Under the pieces are notes generated by a model. That model did not search any database. It saw only the letters and a list, made by a program, of their open reading frames with translations, and was not told the origin of the DNA. The translations under genes were made by a program, and so were the position numbers. A DNA stretch of 64,000 bases from Bombardia bombarda (lineage: Eukaryota > Ascomycota > Sordariomycetes > Sordariales > Lasiosphaeriaceae), in NCBI GenBank assembly GCA_030512295.1, contig JAULSR010000001.1, positions 868,001-932,000 of the forward strand. Direction: 5' to 3'. Below are positions 23,313 to 33,937 of this stretch, one piece after another. Within the stretch, counting starts at the first letter, position 1, and every line of letters begins with the position of its first letter.

Positions 23313-23737
23313 ATTAATAGAATATCGATATATAATGATTACGGAAAGCCAGCCGCCGCGCCAACCATCACACCCCAACCCCATAAACCTCGTAGCCGCT
23401 TGCTTGAGAGAGAGATAGAGATAAAAAGATTTCCTTTGATATCCGATATCAGGATTTCAACACATCACACATGGATACGCGCACGCACACACACACACAC
23501 GATATAAGGCTCCGCCCGGCCTTTGTCGTCACACTCTTGTATCCTTCCATTCCTCTACCGATTTGCCCAAGGGAGGCCAATTCCAATATTCATATGCTAG
23601 AGATATGTTCTTTGGCTTACCTGACTCAGACTGGCAAGCTGAGACAAGCAGCAAGACAAGCCCTTCAATAAACAATTCATGTTGGGAGAAATAACCAACC
23701 AACCACGAACCCGCCTATTTGAAAAAACGAGTGCGCT
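23313..23737. other. Convergent intergenic spacer
   Basis: Spacer between the 3' ends of cnl2 and the thioredoxin-like gene. It contains a CA dinucleotide run near 23483-23500. No gene. Confidence 0.55.
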
Positions 23738-24675
23738 TTACGAGCGAGCGTCTCCAGGGGGGGCACCAGCGGGAGCAGCACCGGGGTTGGCGTGACCTCC
23801 ACCGGGGACACGGCGGTTCCTAATTTCGTCGATTAGCACATGCCATCACCCACAAGTAGCATCACAGCAAACTCACATCAAAGTCCGGCTCAAAAACGAC
23901 ACAATCAGCATCATCGCCCACGACGGCACGGCGTTCAAGCCCCAGAGGGCGTAGGCCAGCGGCACGGCCACGTTGTTCTTGGCCAGGACGCCATCAAAGG
24001 GGTGGAAGTAGCCATCGATGAGGTGGAAGCTGTCCTTGGAGCCGCTGGCCTGCAGGTCGAGCAGATCTTGGGACGTGGTGGTGGTCAGGTTGAGGCGGCG
24101 CCAGTAGACGTCGATGGGGGCGGGGGCGGGGAGCATCTCAAAGACCCAGAGGGCGCCGGTGCTGGCGGACCAGGCGTTGCACAGGATGGGCTCGTTGTCG
24201 CAGTCGAGGTAGGCGACGTGGGGGGTTGGTTTGCTGAGGGTCGCGAACTTGGCGACGGTCTCGTTGAAGGCTTGTTCGACTTGGGCGCAGCGGCCTGTTG
24301 AGGATGTTGTTAGCATGGAGAGCTATATGGATGGATGCATGGGAGGGGAGGGAGATAGAGGGCCGTACCAAAACAAGACTTGTTGCCGCCCGTGACCAGC
24401 ATCCACCACTCCTCGGGGATGGTGGCCTCGGGCTTGACCGGTGCGTAGAGCGTGTCCTTCCAGTTGTCGAGCGTGAGCACCTCGACCTTCTTGGCGCCCA
24501 CCTTTGCCTTGGCGGCCGCCAGGGGCTCCTTGAGCGTGTCTACGCTGGGGGCGCCGACGGCGGCGCCGAAGCTGCTGAGGAAGTTTTGGAACTTTGCCTT
24601 GTACTGGTCGAAAGGGCTCTCGGCCGCTGCCGCGAGGAGCGGCAGGGCGAGGATGGCGGATGATGTGAAGCGCAT
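23738..24675 (-). CDS. ER thioredoxin-like single-pass membrane protein
   Basis: Exons 24369-24675, 23877-24294 and 23738-23819 join to 268 residues. A signal peptide (MRFTSSAILALPLLAAAA) leads into a thioredoxin-like domain. SCFGRC, which spans the first splice junction, sits where the active-site pair would be, followed by a VEQAFNETVAKFATLS helix, VAYLDCDNEPILC and TGALWVFEMLP, as in protein disulfide isomerase-like folds. A hydrophobic helix (LAYALWGLNAVPSWAMMLIVSFL) gives one C-terminal membrane segment and a short Pro/Gly/Ala-rich tail. The spacing in CFGRC is C-x3-C, not the classical CxxC, so redox activity is uncertain. I assign no specific substrate. Confidence 0.75.
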
Positions 24676-25632
24676 CGTGTGAAATTATTATTAATTAGTT
24701 TGTTGAGACAGACAAGAAGACACAGACCCTCCCTGTTGATGAAGATCTTGTGTGTGTGTGTGTGTGTGTTTCGTTTCGTGCTGAGTCTTTCTTGTCTTGG
24801 GTTGGGTTCGGGAGAGATTGGAGAGTGTGAGAAAGCACTGTGGATAGGTGGCAGCGGCAGTAGTGTAGAATACAGAAGGCTCAGCTGGATGATGTAAGGA
24901 GTCTCAGGAGCGAGGGGTCTAGCGCCAATTTGCACACTGTGGAGCGTCGCGTTGGAGACGGGACTACTGCAAGCAGGTGAAGAAGGAGGGATGGAAGCGA
25001 AAAGGGAGTGACTGTGACAGCTTCAAAATTGACTGGTAGCGAAGAACTGAAGGGGAAAAATGATTGATGCAAGAATGCTGGAGAAGCGAAAAAACGCGAT
25101 AAAATCCAGAAGGTGCCAGCGCGGCGCAAAGGCTAGCAGTAAGTAGCTTTTTGTTATTTGATGTCTGTCGTCTTTTGATTAGATTCAGGCTAGGCTAGGG
25201 GGAACGGCCACCCTTGTGATAGTCCGGGTTGCCCTGCGAGCCGGTAAAAGCCCAGAATTGGCTTAGAGGGGTGGAATCGCTGTGTGGTTCAGCTTCGCGA
25301 CTCCACCGTGTTGACAACACTGGGCTGGGGGTTCGGGCTAGCGAGCCAGTCGGATGAGGAGAAACAGGTCCCTGTCGGCTGATTTCCCCAGTGGCGTTCG
25401 CAGGCCCGCAGCCGCTCGTAACGATCAAGCCACAGCTAACGAATACCAGTTGATTTGACGATCGGACCAGAGACATGCAGCTACCCTTGTGGCTGAAGCG
25501 ATGAGCGAGAGGGGCAATACGTTAAGGTAGGTACCTACTGGTTACATAGCAACGGGTAGTAGCAGTGCAGCAGCTCAAAACAACCTTGAACAGCATTCAT
25601 TTTGGCCGGCGCATGTTTGTATTTATATAAAT
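24676..25632. promoter_or_regulatory. Divergent promoter region
   Basis: Spacer of about 950 bp between the thioredoxin-like and CENP-Q-like genes. It holds a TG run at 24749-24769 and a TAGGTAGGTACCTAC motif near 25525-25538. No coding sequence recognised. Confidence 0.5.
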
Positions 25633-28134
25633 ATGGTGAGTGGGAGACTTGACATTCTGTGAGCGCAATTCTCTAATATGCAGTTAAAGGCGCCCGAGGT
25701 ACCGAACCAAAAGCGAAAACGCGGTCGTCCCGCGGTCGCGCCCCATAATGCAGAAGGCGCGTCGGGACGCGTCCCAGAACGAGACCCCGTGGGAACTGCA
25801 CAATTGAAGCCCCCCCAAATGGCTCGAAAAATGCGGTCAAAATGACAGAGACGGACCCGGCACAGAAGAAACGAGGGCGACCCAGGAAAAGCACCGATTC
25901 GGTTCCCGAGGATGAGGCACACGCCAGCGCGGAGCCACAAGATTCGATAATGCAAGAAACTGCGAAGCCGAGAAAGAGAGGGCGGCAAGGAAAGACTCAG
26001 GAGAACGAGCCAGCTCCCGAAGTCCCGGATCCGGAGGAGGAGGAGGACTCGAGACCGAGAAAAAGAGGACGGCGGGCGAAAGGCGACGACAACGTGCCCG
26101 AGATTAGCGAGGCTGTAACAGAGACACGACCACGGAAACGGGGCAGACCGTCTCTAGCAGCAGCGGAGACGGAAGGACAGCAGGCAGTCGAGGAAATCAA
26201 TGACGCAGCAAAAACGGACAAGACCGTGGCCAAGCAACCAAAAAGATCCGCACGACTCGTGGAACAGTCACCATCTGGAGACCCTGTCTCAGTGCAGTCA
26301 GCTGAGAGCGCCAAAGACGCAACAAAGTCTGGTAAAACTACAGCCAAGGTACCGAAAAGGTCCACGCGAGCGGCGGAACAGCCGTCATCTGGGGTTCAAG
26401 CTGCAGAACAGCAAGGCGAGCGCGAAACCACAGCAAATCCAACCGAGGGAGCGGCCAAAGCAGCAAAAAGGTCTACGCGCGCCGCTGATCAACCAGTAGC
26501 CGAGGTTGAAGCCTCGGAGAAACAAGGCGAGCCCGAGGCTCCAACAAAACCAGGCAAGGGAACAGCAAAAGCACCAAAAAGGTCCACACTTGTCACTGGA
26601 CAGCCAACGGCGGAACAAGATTCACCAGAGACATCAGTTCGCCGAAGCAACAGAGAGCGTCGCTCCGCAGACAACAGCACTTGGTGGGCTCCCAAGACGA
26701 GCACGGCTGCCCCAGATGCTGTTCAAGCAGCCAAGGAAACAGACACTCGCCCGTCACTGGGCAAAGTCTCCGTCTCGGAAGCACAAAACCAAACCGACCA
26801 AGAACCCGCAAGGCAGCAGAAGAAGAAGGCCCCCAAGCCTACACAACAGGCAGCAGCACCAACACCACCAGCCAAGAGAAAAAGCCCACGATCAAGAAAG
26901 GCCCCCATACCATCAACCTCGTCAGCCATAAAGAAGAAGCGCAAGAGCGCAGCTCGCTCGTCCAATGCTTCCCAAAATGTAGAAACCCCTACCGTGGCCT
27001 CCGCATCATCCAGAGACGGCAGCAAAAGCAAACAAGCACGGAAACGACCATCCGGCAGCGGAGCCAACACCGCCAACGAACCATCTACCCAAAACGCCGC
27101 TGCCGCCACCGCCGAAACATCATCCCCAGCGTCCGACCATAACCCCAAACCCCCTCCCCCGCCCAAATACCGCCACCTCACCTCCCGCACCCGGCAGATC
27201 CCCCGCTCCACCATCTCATCCAAATGGACCGCCCTCGACCCATCCTCCATCGCCGCCATTGACGCCATCGTCGCGGACGCCTGCCGGCCCGTCCTGCACC
27301 GCCTCCGCGAGACCCACCGCTCCTCCACCGCCCGCCACCAGCAGGCCGAGGCCATCCTCCAGACGTTTGCGACGCGTCTGCGCTCCAAGCTCGCCAAGGG
27401 CATGCCGTTTCCGCCTCCGTCTGCCAAGGCTTCTGTTTCTGCTGCTGCTGCTGCAAAGAAGGAGAATGGCGGGGCAGGGGTAGGACAGCACGAGGCGGAG
27501 CTCGACTTTGAAAAGACGGTGGGCGCGATACAAGCGCTGCAGGAGGGGGTGCTTAATCCGCTGCTGCACTCGGTGGGGCTGCTGAAGGCGGAGAAGGAGC
27601 GGGAGGAGGCGGCGCTGGAGGGCGAGTATAGAGTGTTGAGGGGGCTGGAGGTGAATGCGAGGGCGGAGGCGAAGGGGTGGAGGGAGAGTCTGGGGAGGAG
27701 GGGGCATCTGTTGGCGCCGGGGGTGCGGGGTGGTGGTGGTGGGGGTGGCAATGGTAATGGGAGCGGTATTGGGAGATTGGATGGGGAGGGGGGAAGGGGG
27801 TTGAGGTTGGAGATTGCTAGGGGAAAGGGGGGAGGGCAGGCTTTAAAGGTGTGTTTCTCTTTTTCTTTTTTGGTTTGGTGGGTCGGTGGGTGGTCAATGA
27901 CGTTGTGGGCGTGATTTACTGACTGTACAACAGGATCTTGAGCTCGAGGGAGAAGACGACAAGGGACTGGTGGCGCTGTCCCAGCAGATTGGCAGCCACA
28001 TGGAGAGCATGAGGGGCAACCTGCAGCAGATTGAGGGCGTCCTGCCGGCGATTGCAAAGAGCAGGGCGGCGCTGCAGGGGGTCTTGCACAGGTATCTGGA
28101 TCCGCAGCAGTATGATCAGGTGCTGCTTGGATAG
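25633..28134 (+). CDS. CENP-Q-like kinetochore protein with AT-hook N-terminus
   Basis: The C-terminal third matches the CENP-Q/Okp1 family of the COMA/CCAN complex: HLTSRTRQIPRSTISSKW, LDPSSIAAIDAIVADACRPVLHRL, the ELDFEKTVGAIQALQEGVLNPLLHSV coiled coil, and after the last intron LSQQIGSHMESMRGNLQQIEGVLP. The safe model is 25842-27848 joined to 27934-28134 (735 residues). Upstream, ATG at 25633-25635 is followed at once by a 48-nt intron (25636-25683, GTGAGT...CTCTAAT...GCAG), then a frame with another AT-hook (KRKRGRP) that ends at a TGA (25843-25845) overlapping the 25842 ATG. One more C in the C7 run at 25810-25816 would fuse it in frame to give 789 residues. The N-terminal 350 residues hold four more hooks (KKRGRPRK, RKRGRQ, RKRGRR, RKRGRP) and basic KRSTR-type repeats. 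Confidence 0.82.
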
Positions 28135-28855
28135 ACAGGTGTGTAGGGTGGGAAAGGGAGATTGCGGAATTTAGCTTTGACTTGGTTGGGTTCTGTGGAA
28201 TAAAATGCCATACCTACCGGTATCGATGGGCTGACTGGTTAGGATGGCTGGGATTGGTTTTTGTCTCGGTCTTGGGCAATTGGTAAACGGGAATGATGAT
28301 GATACCCCCAGAAAGTACTACGTAGGATGTATGTACTATATATACGTTATGAGAGATGCTTGATGATCTGTGGTTCTTGGTTGTGTTGTGTACGTTTCTT
28401 TCTCGTAATACTTGAGATGGAAAAAAGGGGTTGTCAGCCAAGTCATCATAAGTGATGCTAATAAGATTCGACGTCTGGATATTTAAATTGGATGTGAGAA
28501 CACCTCAACCAGTAATAATATTCGGTGTGAACTACATGCTTTACGTTAATATATTTATAGGTTTTCTGTGTAGATATCTGGGAATGGGGAACATGAGATG
28601 ATGGACTCGCGGAAGGGCCTCTGAATGGTGCGAAACATACTGATGGTCCGAGCGTCTCCGCTTTTGACCGGTAATTACATGTTACATTACGGGCCTCGAA
28701 CTCTTCATTTTCATCTTAGACAAGGTTTGACCACGCGCATTTCACGTTCGTCCCTTCCCCTTAAAAAAAATCAAGCCAATCTACCATAACTGAGAGGTGC
28801 TCACACGGAATTACCAGGCCTCTCAGCAACATTCGGGACTTTTTGTGCGCCGTCA
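28135..28855. other. Intergenic spacer before TRM2
   Basis: AT-rich spacer of 720 bp between two genes on the same strand. No gene recognised. Confidence 0.55.
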
Positions 28856-30727
28856 ATGCGGATCGGTCCAGCCACTATCAGAATTTTCTCGCGGCCTTCA
28901 AGTTGTGCATCCCTCATCCACAACAGACCCAGAGTGTCAAACTTTTGGACCAAAGCAAATCCAGCCATGACTTCTGTGGCAAGTCAAGGGGCAGTGGCCC
29001 CGAGCCGGCCTCAGGCTCCCGCAGCGGCAAAGACGCCGGGAAAGAGGCCGTACCACAATGGCAACAATAAGGGCAAGCCGGCGAAATTCAGGAAAAAGCA
29101 GCAAAAGGCCCCCAAGTTGAACGAGGGGTCCCACGAGGAGGTGCTCATGCATGATATCCAGGCGCTGCTCGCCGCCACCAAGCTCGCAGCTGGCGAAGCC
29201 GAGGCTCTCGCCAGGGAACTAGCCAAGCCTGCCCTTCCCTTGCAGGGTAGCGAGATCGAGGTGGAAGTGATCGAGATGTCGTCGACGGGCGACGGGCTGG
29301 CCAAGCAAAAGGGGTCTGACCAGATCTACGTGGTGCCCTTCTCCGTGCCCGGCGACACAGTCAAGGTCAAGGTGTACCGCCACCTGGAGCGCGAGGGCTA
29401 CACGGTAGCCGACTTCATCGCCGTGACCAAGCCGTCGCCCCTGCGCAACGACAGCCGCATTCAATGCAAGTACTTTGCCCAGTGCTCGGGCTGCCAGTTT
29501 CAGATGCTCGACTACGCCGAGCAGCTCAAGCTCAAGAAGAACATTGTCGTCAAGGCCTACCGCAACTTCTCCCAGCTGCCCCGCGAGCTCGTGCCCGACG
29601 TGCTCGACACCATCGGCAGCCCGCTCGAGTACGGCTACCGCACCAAGCTGACGCCGCACTTTGACGGCCCGCCTGGCGCCATGCGTCGCGGCCCCAGGAA
29701 GCCCCTCGAGGAGCGCCCGCCTATTGGGTTCACCCCCAAGACGACGCGCAAGGTGCTCGACATTGAGGACTGCCCTATTGCCACCGACGCGGTGCGTAAG
29801 GGCCTCAAGGAAGAGCGCGAGCGCATGGAGACTGAGTTTGTCAAGTACACGCGCGGCGCCACCATTCTGCTGCGGGAGAGCACCCAGCGAGTTCCCAAGA
29901 CGGCGTGCGGTTCCGGTGCTGCTGCTGTTGATGAGGCCGAGATCGCTGCCGCCGCCGCAGCAACCACCCCCGCCTCCTCCTCCGCCATCACAGTCGAGAC
30001 CGACACCTACACCGACCGCAAGACCTACATCACCGACAACAACGCCACCAGCACCGAGTACATTGACGACTTCATCTTCACCAACCCCGCCGGCTCCTTC
30101 TTCCAAAACAACAACTCGATCCTCTCCCCCTTCACCGAGTACATCCGGCAGCACATCATGCCGCCGCCCCACCTCCTCGAGGGAAAGAAACCGATCCGCA
30201 AGCTCATCGACGCCTACTCGGGCTCGGGCCTCTTCACCATCACGCAGGCGTCCCTCTTCCCCGGCGGCAGTATTGGTATCGACATCGCCGACAAGTCGAT
30301 CGAGTTTGCGCGCACCAACGCGACGCTCAACGGGCTGAAAGAGGAGCAGTGCCGCTTCATCGCGGCGGACGCGCCCGAGCTGTTCAAGAGCGTGGCGCAG
30401 TACGACCCGGACGAGACGGTGGTGGTGCTTGACCCGCCCAGGAAGGGGTGTGATGCGAGTTTCTTGAGGCAGCTGCTTGAGTATGGGCCGAGGAGGGTGG
30501 TGTATGTGAGCTGTAATGTGCATACGCAGGCGAGGGATGTGGGGGTGTTGGTGAGGGGGGAGGTTGATGGGATGGAGGGGGGTGGGGAGGAGGTTAAGGG
30601 CGATGGGGAGAAGGAGGAGAAGAAGAAGGGGACGAGGTATGAGATTGAGAGCATTCGGGGGTTTGACTTTTTCCCACAGACGGGGCATGTTGAGGGCGTG
30701 GCGGTCTTGAATAGAGTGGAGTTATAG
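28856..30727 (+). CDS. TRM2: tRNA (uracil-5-)-methyltransferase TRM2
   Basis: AdoMet-dependent enzyme making m5U54 in the tRNA T-loop. It shows an N-terminal TRAM domain (SEIEVEVIEMSSTGDGLAKQ...PGDTVKVKVYRH), a cysteine cluster CKYFAQCSGCQFQ with a later CPI as in RlmD/TrmA relatives, AdoMet motif I (KLIDAYSGSGLFTI), DPPRKGCD, and the catalytic cysteine in VSCNVHTQARD. A 50-residue Ala/Ser/Thr-rich insert precedes the methylase core. Single exon. Starting at 28856 gives 623 residues with an Arg/Ser-rich, acid-free leader (MRIGPATIRIFSRPSSCASL) fit for mitochondrial import. A second in-frame ATG at 28967 in better context (GCCATGA) would give the nuclear/cytosolic form. Confidence 0.95.
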   Translation: MRIGPATIRIFSRPSSCASLIHNRPRVSNFWTKANPAMTSVASQGAVAPSRPQAPAAAKTPGKRPYHNGNNKGKPAKFRKKQQKAPKLNEGSHEEVLMHDIQALLAATKLAAGEAEALARELAKPALPLQGSEIEVEVIEMSSTGDGLAKQKGSDQIYVVPFSVPGDTVKVKVYRHLEREGYTVADFIAVTKPSPLRNDSRIQCKYFAQCSGCQFQMLDYAEQLKLKKNIVVKAYRNFSQLPRELVPDVLDTIGSPLEYGYRTKLTPHFDGPPGAMRRGPRKPLEERPPIGFTPKTTRKVLDIEDCPIATDAVRKGLKEERERMETEFVKYTRGATILLRESTQRVPKTACGSGAAAVDEAEIAAAAAATTPASSSAITVETDTYTDRKTYITDNNATSTEYIDDFIFTNPAGSFFQNNNSILSPFTEYIRQHIMPPPHLLEGKKPIRKLIDAYSGSGLFTITQASLFPGGSIGIDIADKSIEFARTNATLNGLKEEQCRFIAADAPELFKSVAQYDPDETVVVLDPPRKGCDASFLRQLLEYGPRRVVYVSCNVHTQARDVGVLVRGEVDGMEGGGEEVKGDGEKEEKKKGTRYEIESIRGFDFFPQTGHVEGVAVLNRVEL

Positions 30728-31773
30728 GAGTGAGGGGTGGGGGGGATGGGATGGGAGGGATGTTGGTAGTGTTTCTACTGGCTTTTGCTTTATATAAATC
30801 AAGGTAGATACGAGTCTGGTTTCTTGTATAGATATTTATTGACCTTTTACATTACGTTCTGTTGTCCTTGCGGTTTTGATCGGCCAGGTTGGCTGAAGCC
30901 AGACTGCCTACCTACATAGAGGTATCATGGAAAGTAAAGAGGTTCCAGACGATTGTGGTAACTAAACTCCGCTTATTGGACGATGTTAGGATGGCTAAGT
31001 TACTCGAAAATGAACGAATTCGGGAGTGAGAGAAACGAAAACAACACCATCTTTGCTCCAATATGGGTTCTTCCCAAGCTCCATTAAACCCAGTTGAGCC
31101 TAGCTCATGCTAGACAATTATGGCTTCACTACACGACCAAGGAGGGTGTGGATGAAGCTGTTAACACTTCTATCATTGTTTTGCTCACACGCCATGCATA
31201 CAACACATACAGTCACCCAACCGTTCAAGTAATTAGAGTCAACTTGTCAGCTTCTTAGTCAAACTCCATCCAATCGCAGTCACTGGCAACAGCACGGGCA
31301 TAAAAAGCTCCACGATCCCACCTACAGATTTGTAAACACCACCACATTTGCACAGCCCCCCTTCGACCTCGTATTCATCGGCATGCAGCAAACGAGCAAC
31401 ACACTTTAGGCAACCACATAACCAAGCTTCTTTTTCTGAAACAAATGTCAGATACCCGAGAGATCGTCAGCTCCGCCCGTGCTGGTGGATGGTACCAATT
31501 GGATGGATAAATGCCTGCAGGCATCGTGGCTTTTTTTCCTACCTTCCTACCTAGTGTAGGTTTCTGTTTTAACCTTAAACTTGTCTTCCCCATCTGCCGC
31601 CCGGCGGCCCGCCAATATGGAAGGGAGGCGTGTGGATCGTCAGGGTCCGTACCCATCCATATGGTTTCTGGGGTTGGAATGTTAAATTCAACGACAGATA
31701 GACCTTGTGTACTTGTGGTTGTGTGTTTACCTCGCTTGATATTTTGTGTTTATCATTCATGTAGGACACTTAA

Positions 31774-31795
31774 ACACACACACACACACACACAC
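31774..31795. repeat. (AC)11 microsatellite
   Basis: Uninterrupted AC dinucleotide run. Confidence 0.9.
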
Positions 31796-32805
31796 CTCTA
31801 TAAATGCCTTTGTTGTCAGAGTAGCTTTGCTTATAGGGTAGTGCATACGTTGACAAGGTCCATGCCGTATGATAGTAAGACCCAATCAACCGGCACTGCT
31901 GGCCAAAAAGGGGGCAAAGACCGGTTCTCACATGAGCACTCAACCAGCAATACCAATCTCATGAATATCGCTTTCTAAACAGATAGACTAATGCAAAATT
32001 CAGGAACAACCGGCACCAGAAAGAACATGGAACTGACACAGTGTTTCTCTTTGCTCTTTATCCCAAGTGAAGTGCCCTCTAACCGAGTAGATTGCAGGTA
32101 GGTAAACAATGCATCTCATGAAAAAAAGCCCCTTTTAAACGACCGAATGAAATACCACCCTCGTCCCCTCTTCAGAACTGTGTACAAGTGAGCATGAAAC
32201 AGGTAGCTCAAACCCCCCCATTAACCAACCAACAGACTAAGTAGCCAACTGACCAACGAAACACCATGCTTCACCACTTGCTTGCCGGATAGATGTCCAT
32301 CTAATCCACACTCTCGTAAATATCAAATTCGGCCACGCGTATTTCAACAGCAACGACCCATAGTTTACAACAGTGAAAGCCAAAAAAGAAACACTGCACC
32401 GCTGGAAAATATATGTACAAGCAGTCAGCCGGCCTGATGCTAAATATTTAAAATGATATATATACGTGTTCTGTGAATATGTACGCAGTGATGTATGGGT
32501 GGGTTGGTTGGTTGTTGAGGGCCTGCCTGCCGTGTTGTTCGTTTCTTTTTGCCGCAGGGAGAAAAAAGATGTTGCATCGTGTAGGGTAGGTTGGTGAATA
32601 ACCTGACCGGACCGGACCCAACCAGGGCTCTGCGAAACCAACAGCAGCCCGATGTAATGTGGTATCAAATATAAAAAATAAATAATGAATAATGAAAACG
32701 CCGATAAATGATGTATAGTTTGGTGCGGTAGTGATGTAGTGTTGTGGTAGCAGCAGTGCAATGGTCTATTCCATCCATGCGATGATCCTCTGCGGACATT
32801 CCAAG

Positions 32806-32825
32806 CCCCCCCCCCCCCCCCCCCC
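32806..32825. repeat. Poly-C tract, 20 bases
   Basis: Twenty uninterrupted C on the plus strand, which is G20 on the coding strand of the LicD-like gene, about 96 nt past its stop codon. The exact length is likely unreliable in any assembly. Confidence 0.9.
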
Positions 32826-32921
32826 TCCTTCTATTTTCGACCCGGGAGGGAAATTTGGTCTTGTCGTGTTCTGTCGTCTTTTTGTGGTCTTCATCTTCTG
32901 GCGCTGTGTATCTCATCACAA

Positions 32922-33937
32922 TCACAAAGAATCATGCTCGACCTTGACCCATTCTTTCAGATCTGGTACCCAGCGGTGGCTGGAACATGACACGTTAGCA
33001 AACCGTATTCCTGAAAATCAGACAAAATATTTTGAAACACTTACCCAAGCCACTCCGTGGTCACCAAACTTTGCACGCCGTACTCCTCCGTCAGGATTCG
33101 GTCAAAGTTGTACGGCACCATAGCCGGGACGCCCTCGTACTCGGTCTCGCGCATCGGGTACAGGTCCCTCGTGCGGTACTTGTGGTGGTTCTTGCAGCTC
33201 CAGATACCCGGCTCCTTCTCGGGCTCGCGCTCCGCCAGCCCCGTGATGTCGACAAACATGCCATTGCTGGTATCGATCCAACGGGCGTCGATGATGTTCA
33301 TGCCCTGCAGGCGGCTGAGGTATTTGTGGCTTGGGTTGATGTCGAGCAGGTACGTCTTGGTGGCCTCCTCGCCCGTCTTCTCGTCGACGTACTTGTACTC
33401 GTGCATGGTGCGGTTGTGGTGCTCGGCCAGGTAGAAGAGGGTCTGGTGGCTGACCTGGACGTCGAGGTCGTAGTCCCACGGCATGATGCGGCCGTTCCAC
33501 CACCAGCCCAGCAGGGTGCCGTGCGCCAGCCACGTCTCGACCTCGAGCTTGCGGAAGATGGTCAGGTAGGAGCGGATCAGCAGGCGCAGGGCCGGCCGGT
33601 GCTGCTCGTACTCGACAAGGCCCTTGAAGTAGCGCGCGTCGTAGTGGCCCGTCTCGTCATTCGTGCCCGGCTCGTTGAAGTACTTTTCCTCCTTGGGTGG
33701 CTTGGGCTTTTCGTCCTTCTTTACTTGCTGCTTTGGCTCGTCCTTCTTCTCGGCTATCTTGCTGGCTTCCGGGAGGGCCTCGACCTGGGGGCTGTCTCGG
33801 GGGATGACGACCACGGCTTCCTGGATTTCCTCGGCTTTCTTCTCGACGACCTTGGCGCCATCCTGGGGGAGGGCAAAGACGGACGATGCCAACAGGCTCG
33901 AGGCCAGGAGTAGCGTCGGTAATGGTGAGAGTCTCAT
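32922..33937 (-). CDS. LicD/Mnn4-like secreted or Golgi phosphotransferase-family protein
   Basis: Exons 33045-33937 and 32922-32979 join to 316 residues. A signal peptide (MRLSPLPTLLLASSLLASSVFA) is followed by a Lys/Glu/Pro-rich stretch to about residue 85, then a LicD domain: ETWLAHGTLLGWWWNGRIMPWDYDLDVQV (residues about 134-162) with the DxD-type acidic motif, and DINPSHKY, DARWIDTSNGMFVDITG. The family relates to Mnn4, needed for mannosylphosphate transfer to cell-wall glycans. The last exon is short; its GTAAGT donor overlaps an in-frame TAA, so an unspliced reading would wrongly stop at WLG. The spliced end HRWVPDLKEWVK is the expected family C-terminus, with a GCTAAC branch site. Confidence 0.87.

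Larger units (their letters stand above)
30728..32921. other. Convergent intergenic region, 2.2 kb
   Basis: Spacer between the TRM2 and LicD-like 3' ends. It has a CA dinucleotide run (31774-31795), TACCT motifs near 30907 and 31541, and a 20-base C tract near the LicD-like gene. No coding sequence recognised. Confidence 0.55.

Noticed and set aside
26723..28057. 444-codon open frame antisense to the CENP-Q-like gene
   Set aside because: Low-complexity Pro/Ser/Ala/Cys sequence produced by the sense repeats.
29219..30688. 489-codon open frame antisense to TRM2
   Set aside because: Same GC-skew shadow effect; the sense strand carries full TRM2 motifs.
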